Source: Candidatus Aminicenantota bacterium
GTDB taxonomy: Bacteria > Acidobacteriota > Aminicenantia > Aminicenantales > Saccharicenantaceae
Assembly: GCA_017883305.1 (NCBI GenBank)
Contig: JADGNU010000005.1
Location: forward strand, 1 to 37,511
Length of the DNA: 37,511 nucleotides
Reading direction: 5' to 3'
Position 1 is the stretch's first letter. Each line of letters opens with the position of its first letter. A model generated the notes under the pieces. It saw only the letters and a list, made by a program, of their open reading frames with translations. It was not told the origin of the DNA and made no database searches. A program made the translations under genes and the position numbers. This document shows positions 23,813-34,550 of this stretch, piece by piece.

Positions 23813-26579
23813 GGCGCGGCTGCAGGCCGGACGGACAGGGGCGGCCCTCGTCCTCGTTTTGGTCCTCGCCTTGGCCAACGGGCCGCCTCTCGTCGCCCAG
23901 GAGGCCGCCGTCGTCGCCAGCGTCGTCGTGCGGGTCGACGGGCGGCCGGGCGAGGCGGGACTCCTCGACCTCATCCCCATCCAGCCGGGCGACGGCTTCT
24001 CGCCGCGGCTCGTCGATCAGGCCGTCAAGCAGATCTTCCGGACCGGGCTCTTCGCCGACGTCCGGGTCACGAAGCAAGGCGAGCAGCGGATCGATCTCTT
24101 TTTCGATCTGGTCCGCAAGGTGTTCATCAACGCCGTCCGTTTCCGCGGACCGAAGTTCTCCGCGACGCGCCTGCGGGAGAGCCTGACGGTGCTGCGGCCG
24201 GGGGCCTATCTCCAGGAGGATCGCATCCCGGACGCGATCAAGGAAGTTCAGGCCGGGCTGAGGCAGGAGGGCTTTTCCGACGCCGTCGTCGTGTGCGACG
24301 TCAAGAAGAGGGAAGGGGCCTCCTCGGCCGATCTGGTTTTTCGGGTCCTGGACTGGAAGACTTTCCGCATCGGCGGGCTCGAGGTCGAGTGGAAGTCCGA
24401 GATCCCCGAACGGGCGCTCCTCAAGAAGATGAAGAGCAAGGTCGGGGACCTCTATAGGCCCAACCGTTTGGCCGCCGATCTCCAGGCCCTGTCCGGCGGC
24501 TTGGACAGGTCCGGCTACCCGCGGGCGGAGGTCCGTCTGGCCGGCGAAGCCTTCGATGAGGAGTCCCGCAGGGTCGACCTGCGCATCGAGATCCTGCCGA
24601 ACGAGAAGATCACGATCGTCGTCAACGGGGCCAAGATCCCCGCCCGGATCCTGGCGCCGATCTGGGAAGAGCGCGTCTTCGAACAGTGGGGCCTGTCCGA
24701 GGGCGAAGCCCGGATCCTCAACTACGTCCGCCGGCAGGGCTATCTCTTCGCCACGGTCCAAAGCCGCGTCGAGAAGGGCCGGAACGAGCTCCGCATCATC
24801 CACGACGTTACCCGCGGCGAGAAGTCCAAGATCACCGGGGTCGAATTCCGCGGCAACTCGGCTTTTTCGAGCCTCGATCTGAGGACCCGGGTAGCCGTCC
24901 GCGAAGGGGTTCCGCTCTTCTCCCTCCTCAAATACGATAAGCTGTTTTCGATCCCTCGCGAGCTCGAGAGCTTTTACAAGGACAACGGCTTCGCCGGCGT
25001 CCAGGTCCGGCTCGACCTGGCCAGGGACACGCACGGCGTGCGGGCGGTTTTCGATATCCAGGAGGGACCGAAAACGATGATCGAGGCCATCCGCATCCAG
25101 GGAACCTCGCTCGTGTCCGCGGATGCGCTCGCGCGCGGCCTCGTCAGCCGGGAGGGCGGCCCCTTCTTCCCCCCGAACGTCCAGAGGGACGTCGGCCAGA
25201 TCGAGACCTATTACCTCAATAGCGGCATCCGCGGCACCGGGGTCGTTCCCCGCGTCGAACGCCTGCCGGGGGGCCAGGTCGCCCTCGCTTATGAGATCAC
25301 GGAGGGGACCCGGGTCAACGTCCGCGACGTCTTCATCACGGGGAACCGGACGACCCGGAACCGGGTCATCGGCCGCGAGATCCGCATCAAGAAGGGCGCC
25401 GCGGCCGACTTCTCGCTGGTCCAGGAGTCCAAGCAGCGACTCGAGCGCCTGGGCATCTTCTCCGAGGTCCGCGTGGACGAGGTTCAGACCGGACCGGCTG
25501 ACGAGGTTGTCATCGTCACCGTCCGCGAGGGCGAGAAGAACTACGCCGGAGTCGGCCTCGGGGTCGAATCCCGAAACCCGGTGACCGGCTCTCTCGTCGA
25601 CTGGCTCGATTTCCGGCCGCGCGGCACGGTCGAATACATCCGCAGCAACATCTTCGGCTTGGGAGCCCAGGTCGGCGTCCTGGGCCAGATCAGCACGATC
25701 GAGCGGCGGGCGGTCTTGTCCTGGAACCAGCCCTATTTCTTGGGCCTGTCCCTGCCGACCGCGATCCTCGGTTGGGCGGAGCGGGAAGCCCGGACGGGCT
25801 TCACCTTCGACCGCCGCGGCGTCAGCCTGAGCGCCGCCAAGCCGTTGACCAAAGCCCGCCTCCTGCTGGGGTCTCTGAGTCTGACCCGAACGTCCATTGT
25901 CCAGCCTGTCGATCTCTCCCAGCTCCCGCCGAACATCGACCGCCAGTTCCTCCCATACTCGGCCGCCTTGGCTTCCCTAAGCATGAGCTGGGAGAGGCGG
26001 GACGATACCCTGAACCCCACCCGGGGATGGTTTCTCAGCGCGGTCGGCGAGATCGGCGTGCCCGTCTTCGGCACGGAGGCGAACTACCAAAAACTCTTCG
26101 TCAAGTCCCAACTCTACCGGCCACTCACGTCGGGTCTGAACTTGGGGCTGATTGCGCGGCTCGGGCTCGGCAACGGTCTGAGCCACCTCCCCGAGCGGTT
26201 CTTTGCCGGCGGCAGCAATACGTTCCGGGGCGAGGAATTCGAGATGCTCGGGCCCATTGCCCCCGCCCCGGCGGACCCGACGACGCTCAAGCCCTACGGC
26301 GGGGAAGCGGTCTTCCTCGTCAATACGGAGCTGACCTTTGCCGCCTTCCCGGCGTGGAGGGAGTTCCGGCTGGCCTCCTTCTTCGACCTGGGCAACGTCT
26401 ACGAGACCATCGGTCATTTCCGCCCCTTGGACCTCCGCGGGGCGGCCGGGGCCGGCATCCGCTACAGGACGCCTCTCGGGCCTGTCCGGGTGGAGATCGC
26501 TTGGAAGCTGTGGGGCTTCGATGTCCAGGACAAGAAGGGGCACCCGCTGATCTTCCTGACGATCGGCAATATCTTCTAA
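23787..26579 (+). CDS. Omp85-family outer membrane assembly protein (BamA/TamA-like) with many POTRA-like units
   Basis: Signal region ALVLVLVLALANGPPLVAQ; repeated POTRA-like units; barrel with ERRDDTLNPTRGWFLSAVGEIG, ERFFAGGSNTFRGEEFEMLGP and FFDLGNVYE; terminal TIGNIF. Start ATG 23787 lies inside the end of tamB. Confidence 0.93.
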   Translation: MSSSASASRARLQAGRTGAALVLVLVLALANGPPLVAQEAAVVASVVVRVDGRPGEAGLLDLIPIQPGDGFSPRLVDQAVKQIFRTGLFADVRVTKQGEQRIDLFFDLVRKVFINAVRFRGPKFSATRLRESLTVLRPGAYLQEDRIPDAIKEVQAGLRQEGFSDAVVVCDVKKREGASSADLVFRVLDWKTFRIGGLEVEWKSEIPERALLKKMKSKVGDLYRPNRLAADLQALSGGLDRSGYPRAEVRLAGEAFDEESRRVDLRIEILPNEKITIVVNGAKIPARILAPIWEERVFEQWGLSEGEARILNYVRRQGYLFATVQSRVEKGRNELRIIHDVTRGEKSKITGVEFRGNSAFSSLDLRTRVAVREGVPLFSLLKYDKLFSIPRELESFYKDNGFAGVQVRLDLARDTHGVRAVFDIQEGPKTMIEAIRIQGTSLVSADALARGLVSREGGPFFPPNVQRDVGQIETYYLNSGIRGTGVVPRVERLPGGQVALAYEITEGTRVNVRDVFITGNRTTRNRVIGREIRIKKGAAADFSLVQESKQRLERLGIFSEVRVDEVQTGPADEVVIVTVREGEKNYAGVGLGVESRNPVTGSLVDWLDFRPRGTVEYIRSNIFGLGAQVGVLGQISTIERRAVLSWNQPYFLGLSLPTAILGWAEREARTGFTFDRRGVSLSAAKPLTKARLLLGSLSLTRTSIVQPVDLSQLPPNIDRQFLPYSAALASLSMSWERRDDTLNPTRGWFLSAVGEIGVPVFGTEANYQKLFVKSQLYRPLTSGLNLGLIARLGLGNGLSHLPERFFAGGSNTFRGEEFEMLGPIAPAPADPTTLKPYGGEAVFLVNTELTFAAFPAWREFRLASFFDLGNVYETIGHFRPLDLRGAAGAGIRYRTPLGPVRVEIAWKLWGFDVQDKKGHPLIFLTIGNIF

Positions 26580-26586
26580 TAATGAG

Positions 26587-27228
26587 GTGATGAGGACCAT
26601 GATGAAGAGGATCCTGCTCGTCACGCTGCTCGCCGCGGCCGCCGGGCTGGCCCAGACCGTCAACTGTGTCGTGGCCGTCGTCAACGGCGAGATCATCACG
26701 CTCCTCGACGTCGAGGTGACCGCCGAGTTCGGCCTGGGGCAGGACCCGGCGGCCGAGAACACGGCGAACGCGCGGCTTGCCGCCCTCGAGGCGCTCATCG
26801 ACCGGAAGGTCGTCCTGAACCTGGCCCGCGAAGTCCGAGGGATCAACAAAGACGAGCTGGCCGCGGCGGCCGCCGACCTGAGGCAGAGCGTCGGTGAAGA
26901 AGCCTTCAAGGCCAAATTGGGCAAGTTCGGCCTCAAGGCCCAAGACCTCGAACCGTATCTCGAGGACCGCATTCTCTACGACCGCGCCCTGGCGCTGCGG
27001 TTCAGCCAATCGATCCCGGTCTCGGTGACCGAAGTGGAGCGGCACTACCGAGACATCTATGTTCCCGAGCAGACCCGTCTCGGGGTAGCGGCCGAACCGC
27101 TCGACCGGGTCTCGGACTCGATCCAGGTGCGGATCCGCGATGAGCGGAGGGCCCAGCAGACGACGAGCTGGGTCCGCGACCTGAGGAAGAGCGCCGACAT
27201 CCAGATCAAAAAGGACTGCTTGAAGTGA
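26587..27228 (+). CDS. SurA N-terminal-domain-like periplasmic chaperone without PPIase domain
   Basis: Signal peptide ILLVTLLAAAAGLAQ then TVNCVVAVVNGEIITLLDVEVTAEF...RLAALEALIDRKVVLNLAREV. The 213 aa length leaves no obvious parvulin domain. Confidence 0.72.
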   Translation: MMRTMMKRILLVTLLAAAAGLAQTVNCVVAVVNGEIITLLDVEVTAEFGLGQDPAAENTANARLAALEALIDRKVVLNLAREVRGINKDELAAAAADLRQSVGEEAFKAKLGKFGLKAQDLEPYLEDRILYDRALALRFSQSIPVSVTEVERHYRDIYVPEQTRLGVAAEPLDRVSDSIQVRIRDERRAQQTTSWVRDLRKSADIQIKKDCLK

Positions 27229-28154
27229 ACATCGCCTATCTCTTTCCCGGACAAGGTTCCCAGACGGTCGGCATGGGCAGGGATCTTTTTGACCGCTCGC
27301 CGGAAGCCCGGGCGCTGTTCGAGAAGGCCGACGGGGCCCTCGGGTTCTCGCTGTCCAAGATCTGTTTCGAAGGGCCCGAGGAGGATCTGCGACTGACGCA
27401 GAACACCCAGCCCGCGCTTCTCGTCGTCAGCACGGCCGCCTGCCGCACCCTCGGGCGTGATCCTGTCGTCGCCGCGGGACACAGCCTGGGCGAGTACTCG
27501 GCCCTCGTCGCCGCCGGCTGCCTCCGCTTCGAGGACGCGGTCGTCCTTGTCCACAAGCGGGGCCGCTATATGCAGGACGCGGTGCCCGTCGGCGTCGGCG
27601 GGATGGCCGCGGTCTTGGGGGTCCCGGGCGATGAGGTGGCCCGGCGCCTCGGCGAAGTGAGGGCGGGCATCGTCGAGATCGCCAACTGGAACAGCGACGA
27701 TCAGATCGTCATCTCCGGGGAAAAGCCCGCGGTCGAAGAGGCGCTGGCCCTGATCAAGGCGCCGCGGTCGGTCATGCTTCCCGTCAGCGCGCCGTTCCAC
27801 TCCCGGCTCATGAAGCCGGCCGAAGAGAAGCTGGCCGCGGACCTCGACGCCGTGGCATTCGCCGATCCGCGCTTCCCGATCATCACCAACGTCGACGCCC
27901 GGCTCATCCGGACGGGCGCCGAGGCCCGGGAGGCCCTCAAGCGGCAGGTCAGCCGGGCCGTTCTCTGGACGAAGTCCATGGCCGTGATGAGGGATCTCGG
28001 GATCGACGCCTGCGTCGAATGCGGACCGGGCAAAGTCCTCGCCGGACTGGTCAAGCGCATCGCCCGGGGCTGGCCCAAGGCACCGGTGATCTATAACGTC
28101 GAGAACTGGGAAGGGGCGGAGATAGCCCGGGCGGCCTTATTCGGCCTGCTGTGA
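27225..28154 (+). CDS. fabD: Malonyl CoA-acyl carrier protein transacylase
   Basis: IAYLFPGQGSQTVGMGRDL, AAGHSLGEYSALVAAG, GVGGMAAVLGV, VSAPFHSRLMKPA, VECGPGKVLAGLVKRI. Confidence 0.96.
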   Translation: MNIAYLFPGQGSQTVGMGRDLFDRSPEARALFEKADGALGFSLSKICFEGPEEDLRLTQNTQPALLVVSTAACRTLGRDPVVAAGHSLGEYSALVAAGCLRFEDAVVLVHKRGRYMQDAVPVGVGGMAAVLGVPGDEVARRLGEVRAGIVEIANWNSDDQIVISGEKPAVEEALALIKAPRSVMLPVSAPFHSRLMKPAEEKLAADLDAVAFADPRFPIITNVDARLIRTGAEAREALKRQVSRAVLWTKSMAVMRDLGIDACVECGPGKVLAGLVKRIARGWPKAPVIYNVENWEGAEIARAALFGLL

Positions 28155-28682
28155 AATGACCCGCGGCCCGAAGCGGACGAAGTACTCGAGGGCCGAGATG
28201 ATGGCCAGGGCGAAGACGAGCCACAGCCCGACCTTGGCCACGATGTAGAACTTCCCGAGGTACAGGGGGCCGAGCACCAGGGCCCCGATGATCCAGGATT
28301 CGCTGCCCATCTTGGCCTTGCCGAAGGCCGAAGCCGGGATGTTGACCCCCTTGGACGAGGCCATGGCCCGGAAGCCGGTTACGGCGATCTCCCGGCCGAT
28401 GATGACGATGGCCGCCCAGGCCGGGACGCGTCCGAGCTCGACGAGGCAGATGAGCGCCGAGGCGATGAGAAGCTTGTCGGCCGTCGGGTCGAGGAGTTGG
28501 CCGAGCACGGTGACCATCCCTTTCCGGCGGGCCAGCCAGCCGTCCAGCCAGTCCGTGAGCGAGGCGAAGATGAAGATGATGCAGGCGACGAGGTCGTGGC
28601 CCTGGAAGTTCGTCAGCATGACGGCGACCACGGCCGGAATGGCCAAAATCCTCGCCAAGCTCAAGTAATTGGGGATGTTCAC
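28137..28682 (-). CDS. pgsA: CDP-diacylglycerol--glycerol-3-phosphate 3-phosphatidyltransferase
   Basis: MNIPNYLSLARILAIPAVV, SLTDWLDGWLARRKGMVTVLGQLLDPTADKLL (CDP-alcohol phosphotransferase motif DG-x2-AR-x8-G-x3-D-x3-D), GREIAVTGFR. GTG start. Confidence 0.95.
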   Translation of the reverse strand: MNIPNYLSLARILAIPAVVAVMLTNFQGHDLVACIIFIFASLTDWLDGWLARRKGMVTVLGQLLDPTADKLLIASALICLVELGRVPAWAAIVIIGREIAVTGFRAMASSKGVNIPASAFGKAKMGSESWIIGALVLGPLYLGKFYIVAKVGLWLVFALAIISALEYFVRFGPRVISQQAE

Positions 28683-28721
28683 GCCCCCGAGATTACACCA
28701 CCGCCCCCAAGAGTGTCAATC

Positions 28722-28750
28722 TTGCAAAAGGGGAGGGCCGTGGGTATAGT
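28722..28750 (+). promoter_or_regulatory. Putative mutS promoter TTGCAA-17 bp-TATAGT
   Basis: TTGCAA at 28722-28727 and TATAGT at 28745-28750; ATG at 28763 with no SD. Confidence 0.5.
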
Positions 28751-28762
28751 GAACATTCGCCG

Positions 28763-31402
28763 ATGGCCAACGATACCTCTCTGACCCCGATGATGGAGCA
28801 GTATTTCCGCATCAAGGAGCTCCATCGCGACGCCCTGCTTTTCTTCCGTTTGGGCGACTTCTACGAGATGTTCTATGAAGACGCCAAGATCGCCGCGCCC
28901 ATCCTCGACATCGCCTTGACCTCGCGGCAGAAGGTGCCCATGTGCGGCGTGCCCTATCACGCCGTCAATTCGTACCTGCCCAAGCTCCTGCGGCAGGGCT
29001 TTAAAGTGGCCATGTGCGAACAGGTCGAGGACCCCAAGGCGGCCAAGGGCGTCGTCCGGCGCGAGGTCATCAAGGTCCTGACGCCAGGCACGGCCGTCGA
29101 GATCGAGCTCGAAGAGGCCAAGGAGAGCACGTACATCGCTTCGCTGGCCCTCACCGATGACGGCTGGGGCCTGGCGTTGGTCGACCTCGCGGCCGGCGAG
29201 GTCCGGACCCTCGAGGGCGCCTGGGCCGAAGCCAAGCTCCTGGCCGACGAGCTCTTCAAAGCCGCGCCGAAGGAGATCCTCTATCCCGAAGGCGCGGAGG
29301 ACGCTCTGCGACGCGTCCTCCCCCTCGACGGGTCGAACGGTGCCGCCCTGAGCCCGGCCGAAGGCTGGCTCTTCGATCCGCCCCAGGCGGCCCGGGTGGT
29401 CCTCGAACACTTCGGCGCCAAATCGCTCGCCGGCTTCGGCCTCGAGGACAAGCCTCGGGCCGTGGCCGCGGCCGGGGCCCTCATCGCCTACGTCAAGAAG
29501 GTCCGGCAGGATTCCCTGGCCCTCGTCCACCGCCTCTCGTATCTCAACGCCGCGAGTCACCTCGTCCTCGACGCGACGACTGTCCGCAACCTCGAGCTCG
29601 TCCGTAACCTCCGCGACGGCAAGCTCAAGGGCACACTCCTCGACGTCATAGATTTCACGGTCACCGCTCCGGGCGGCCGCCTGCTCCGCTCCTGGCTCCT
29701 CCGGCCCCTCCGCGATGTCACCGAGATCGCCGCCCGCCAGGACGCCGTGGCCGAGGGTCTCGGCGCGACCATCGCCCGCCGCGAGATCCGCGAGACGCTC
29801 AAGGGCGTTCACGACCTGGAACGGCTCGTTGGAAAGATCGCCCTGGCCGCGGCGCACCCGCGCGACCTCGTCGCACTCAAGCTGTCGCTCGCCCCGCTGC
29901 CGTCGATCGAGCACGAGGTCCGCGCCTTCTCGTCCGGTCCCTTCAAAGAGGTGGCCGGCCGCTGGGATAACGCCGCCGACGTCGCCGCTCTTGTCGACAC
30001 GGCCATCCTCGACGAGCCCGCCTTTCTCTTGACCGAAGGCGGCATTATCAAGGACGGCTGGAATGCCGAGCTCGACGACCTGCGCTCGGTCAGCCGCTCC
30101 GGCAAGGGCTTCATCGCCCAGCTCGAGAGCCGCGAGCGGGAGCGCACCGGCATCGGCTCGCTCAAGGTCCGCTACAACAAGGTCTTCGGCTATTACATCG
30201 AAGTGACCAAGCCCCACCTGGACCGGGTCCCGGCCGATTACATGCGCAAGCAGACGCTGGTCAACTCCGAGCGCTTCCTCACGCCGGAGCTCAAGGAGTA
30301 CGAGGAGAAGGTCCTCCACGCCGAGGAGCGCATCGGCCTCCTCGAGCACCGCCTTTTCCTCGAGGTCCTCGAGACCGTCGCCCGGGAGACCCTGCGCCTG
30401 CAGCGGATGGCCGCCGATATCGCAGCGCTCGACGTCCTCCTGGCCCTGGCCGAGTGCGCCGCTTGCCGCGGCTACGTCCGCCCGACGGTCGACGAGGGGG
30501 ACGCGATCCGCATCGAGGCCGGCCGCCATGCCGTCATCGAAACGACCCAAGCCGAGCCCTTCATCCCCAACGACCTCGAGCTCGACGCCGCCGAGAACCA
30601 GATCCTGATCATCACCGGTCCGAACATGGGCGGCAAATCGACCTTCCTGCGCCAGGCCGCGCTCATCGTCCTCCTCGGCCAGATGGGCGCCTTCGTCCCG
30701 GCCAAGTCGGCGACGATCGGCCTCGTCGACCGCATCTTCACCCGCATCGGGGCCATGGACTTCCTCAGCGTCGGGCAGTCGACGTTCATGGTCGAGATGC
30801 TGGAGACGGCCGCGATCCTCCACAACGCCACCGCCCGCAGCCTCATCCTCCTCGACGAGGTCGGCCGGGGCACGAGCACTTTCGACGGCCTGAGCATCGC
30901 CTGGGCCGTCGCCGAGCGGCTTCACGAGCGCGAGGACGTCCGTCCGAAGACGCTCTTCGCCACGCACTACCACGAGCTGACCGAGCTCGCGCTGACCCTG
31001 CCGCGGATCAAGAACTATCACGTGTCGGTCAGGGAGTGGAAGGACGAAGTCGTCTTTCTGCGCAAGATCGTCGCCGGCCCGTCCGATCGGAGCTACGGCA
31101 TCCATGTCGCCAAGCTGGCCGGAATTCCCCGGGACGTTATCGACCGGGCTAGGGAGATCCTCTTCAATCTGGAGAAACAGGAGCTCGACGAGACCGGCCT
31201 GCCGCGTCTGGCCCACCGCGGCCGCCCGTCAGGGGACCGCAATCAGCTCATGCTCTTCGCCGAGGACCGGGAATTCGCCCTCCTGCGCGAGCTCAAGGAG
31301 GAGATCGAGGGTCTCGACCTCACGTCGCTGACCCCCCTCGAAGCGTTGAATATCCTGGCCGGGCTCAAAGGCCGGACCGGGTCCGGCTCGGCCGGTCAAT
31401 AA
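28763..31402 (+). CDS. mutS: DNA mismatch repair protein MutS
   Basis: TPMMEQYFRIKELHRDALLFFRLGDFYEMFYEDA (mismatch-binding FxE motif), ITGPNMGGKSTFLRQAALIVLLGQMGAFVPA, LILLDEVGRGTSTFDGLSIAWAV, TLFATHYHELTEL. Confidence 0.98.
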   Translation: MANDTSLTPMMEQYFRIKELHRDALLFFRLGDFYEMFYEDAKIAAPILDIALTSRQKVPMCGVPYHAVNSYLPKLLRQGFKVAMCEQVEDPKAAKGVVRREVIKVLTPGTAVEIELEEAKESTYIASLALTDDGWGLALVDLAAGEVRTLEGAWAEAKLLADELFKAAPKEILYPEGAEDALRRVLPLDGSNGAALSPAEGWLFDPPQAARVVLEHFGAKSLAGFGLEDKPRAVAAAGALIAYVKKVRQDSLALVHRLSYLNAASHLVLDATTVRNLELVRNLRDGKLKGTLLDVIDFTVTAPGGRLLRSWLLRPLRDVTEIAARQDAVAEGLGATIARREIRETLKGVHDLERLVGKIALAAAHPRDLVALKLSLAPLPSIEHEVRAFSSGPFKEVAGRWDNAADVAALVDTAILDEPAFLLTEGGIIKDGWNAELDDLRSVSRSGKGFIAQLESRERERTGIGSLKVRYNKVFGYYIEVTKPHLDRVPADYMRKQTLVNSERFLTPELKEYEEKVLHAEERIGLLEHRLFLEVLETVARETLRLQRMAADIAALDVLLALAECAACRGYVRPTVDEGDAIRIEAGRHAVIETTQAEPFIPNDLELDAAENQILIITGPNMGGKSTFLRQAALIVLLGQMGAFVPAKSATIGLVDRIFTRIGAMDFLSVGQSTFMVEMLETAAILHNATARSLILLDEVGRGTSTFDGLSIAWAVAERLHEREDVRPKTLFATHYHELTELALTLPRIKNYHVSVREWKDEVVFLRKIVAGPSDRSYGIHVAKLAGIPRDVIDRAREILFNLEKQELDETGLPRLAHRGRPSGDRNQLMLFAEDREFALLRELKEEIEGLDLTSLTPLEALNILAGLKGRTGSGSAGQ

Positions 31403-31749
31403 GAGTCGGTTTCGTCCTCGACGGAGAAGCCGTCCCCGATGTCCTCGTCGTCCTCTTCGTCCGCGTCTTCGTCGAGGTCCTTGTCGCCGTTGCCCGAGAA
31501 GTGCGCTTCGCCATCGTCCGACTTTCGCTCTTCGATGGCTTCCTCGAACTCGTCGCGGTCCTCGAAGCGGCGGAGGGTGTTGGAGGCCGCGTCGCTGTAG
31601 CAGAGCTCGAGGAAATCGTCCTCGATGACGAGGAACACGGACTTCGAATGTCCGGTCTGGAGGTTTCCGATCGTCTCGACGACTTCCGCGCTTTTCGATT
31701 TCCGGATCGCGTCGAGCGTCAGCCAGCTCGTAACTTCCATCTCTTCCAT
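31396..31749 (-). CDS. Small protein with strongly acidic C-terminal tail, unknown function
   Basis: MEEMEVTSWLTLDAIRKSKSAEVVETIGNLQTGHSKSVFLVIEDDFLELCYSDAAS...KDLDEDADEEDDEDIGDGFSVEDETDSY. Has its own plausible promoter upstream. Overlaps the mutS 3' end by 7 bp. Confidence 0.68.
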   Translation of the reverse strand: MEEMEVTSWLTLDAIRKSKSAEVVETIGNLQTGHSKSVFLVIEDDFLELCYSDAASNTLRRFEDRDEFEEAIEERKSDDGEAHFSGNGDKDLDEDADEEDDEDIGDGFSVEDETDSY

Positions 31750-31766
31750 GACGCGCCTCTGCTGAC

Positions 31767-31796
31767 ATTAGATATGCTTTTTTTTCCGCTTGTCAA
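31767..31796 (-). promoter_or_regulatory. Putative promoter of the acidic-tail protein: TTGACA-18 bp-TCTAAT
   Basis: Reverse complement reads TTGACA AGCGGAAAAAAAAGCATA TCTAAT. Confidence 0.55.
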
Positions 31797-31836
31797 GGGG
31801 GCATGCGGGGCCTGCGTTAGCCTTGAGCGCGAAGCC

Positions 31837-31865
31837 TTGACAGCCCTCCGCCGGGAGTCTCTAAT
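31837..31865 (+). promoter_or_regulatory. Putative clpB promoter: TTGACA-17 bp-TCTAAT
   Basis: TTGACA at 31837-31842 and TCTAAT at 31860-31865; SD GAGGAG before ATG 31898. Confidence 0.58.
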
Positions 31866-31897
31866 AGGTAGGATAGTCCCTGAGGGAGGAGCGTCCG

Positions 31898-34480
<2,583 letters not shown>

Positions 34481-34550
34481 GGTCCTGGGTACCCGCCTTT
34501 TCCAATTTCGGATACAATGGGTCGACTCTCAGTCAGTGGAGATTTGAACC

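Noticed and set aside
28679-31216. 845-aa minus-strand ORF opposite mutS
   Set aside because: Shadow ORF of a high-GC coding gene. mutS on the plus strand has all family motifs; the antisense translation is low-complexity D/E/G/L-rich.
34481-34550. Promoter for the porin gene (GATACAAT near 34513)
   Set aside because: TACAAT is -10-like but no acceptable -35 lies at the right spacing, so it is not listed as a feature.
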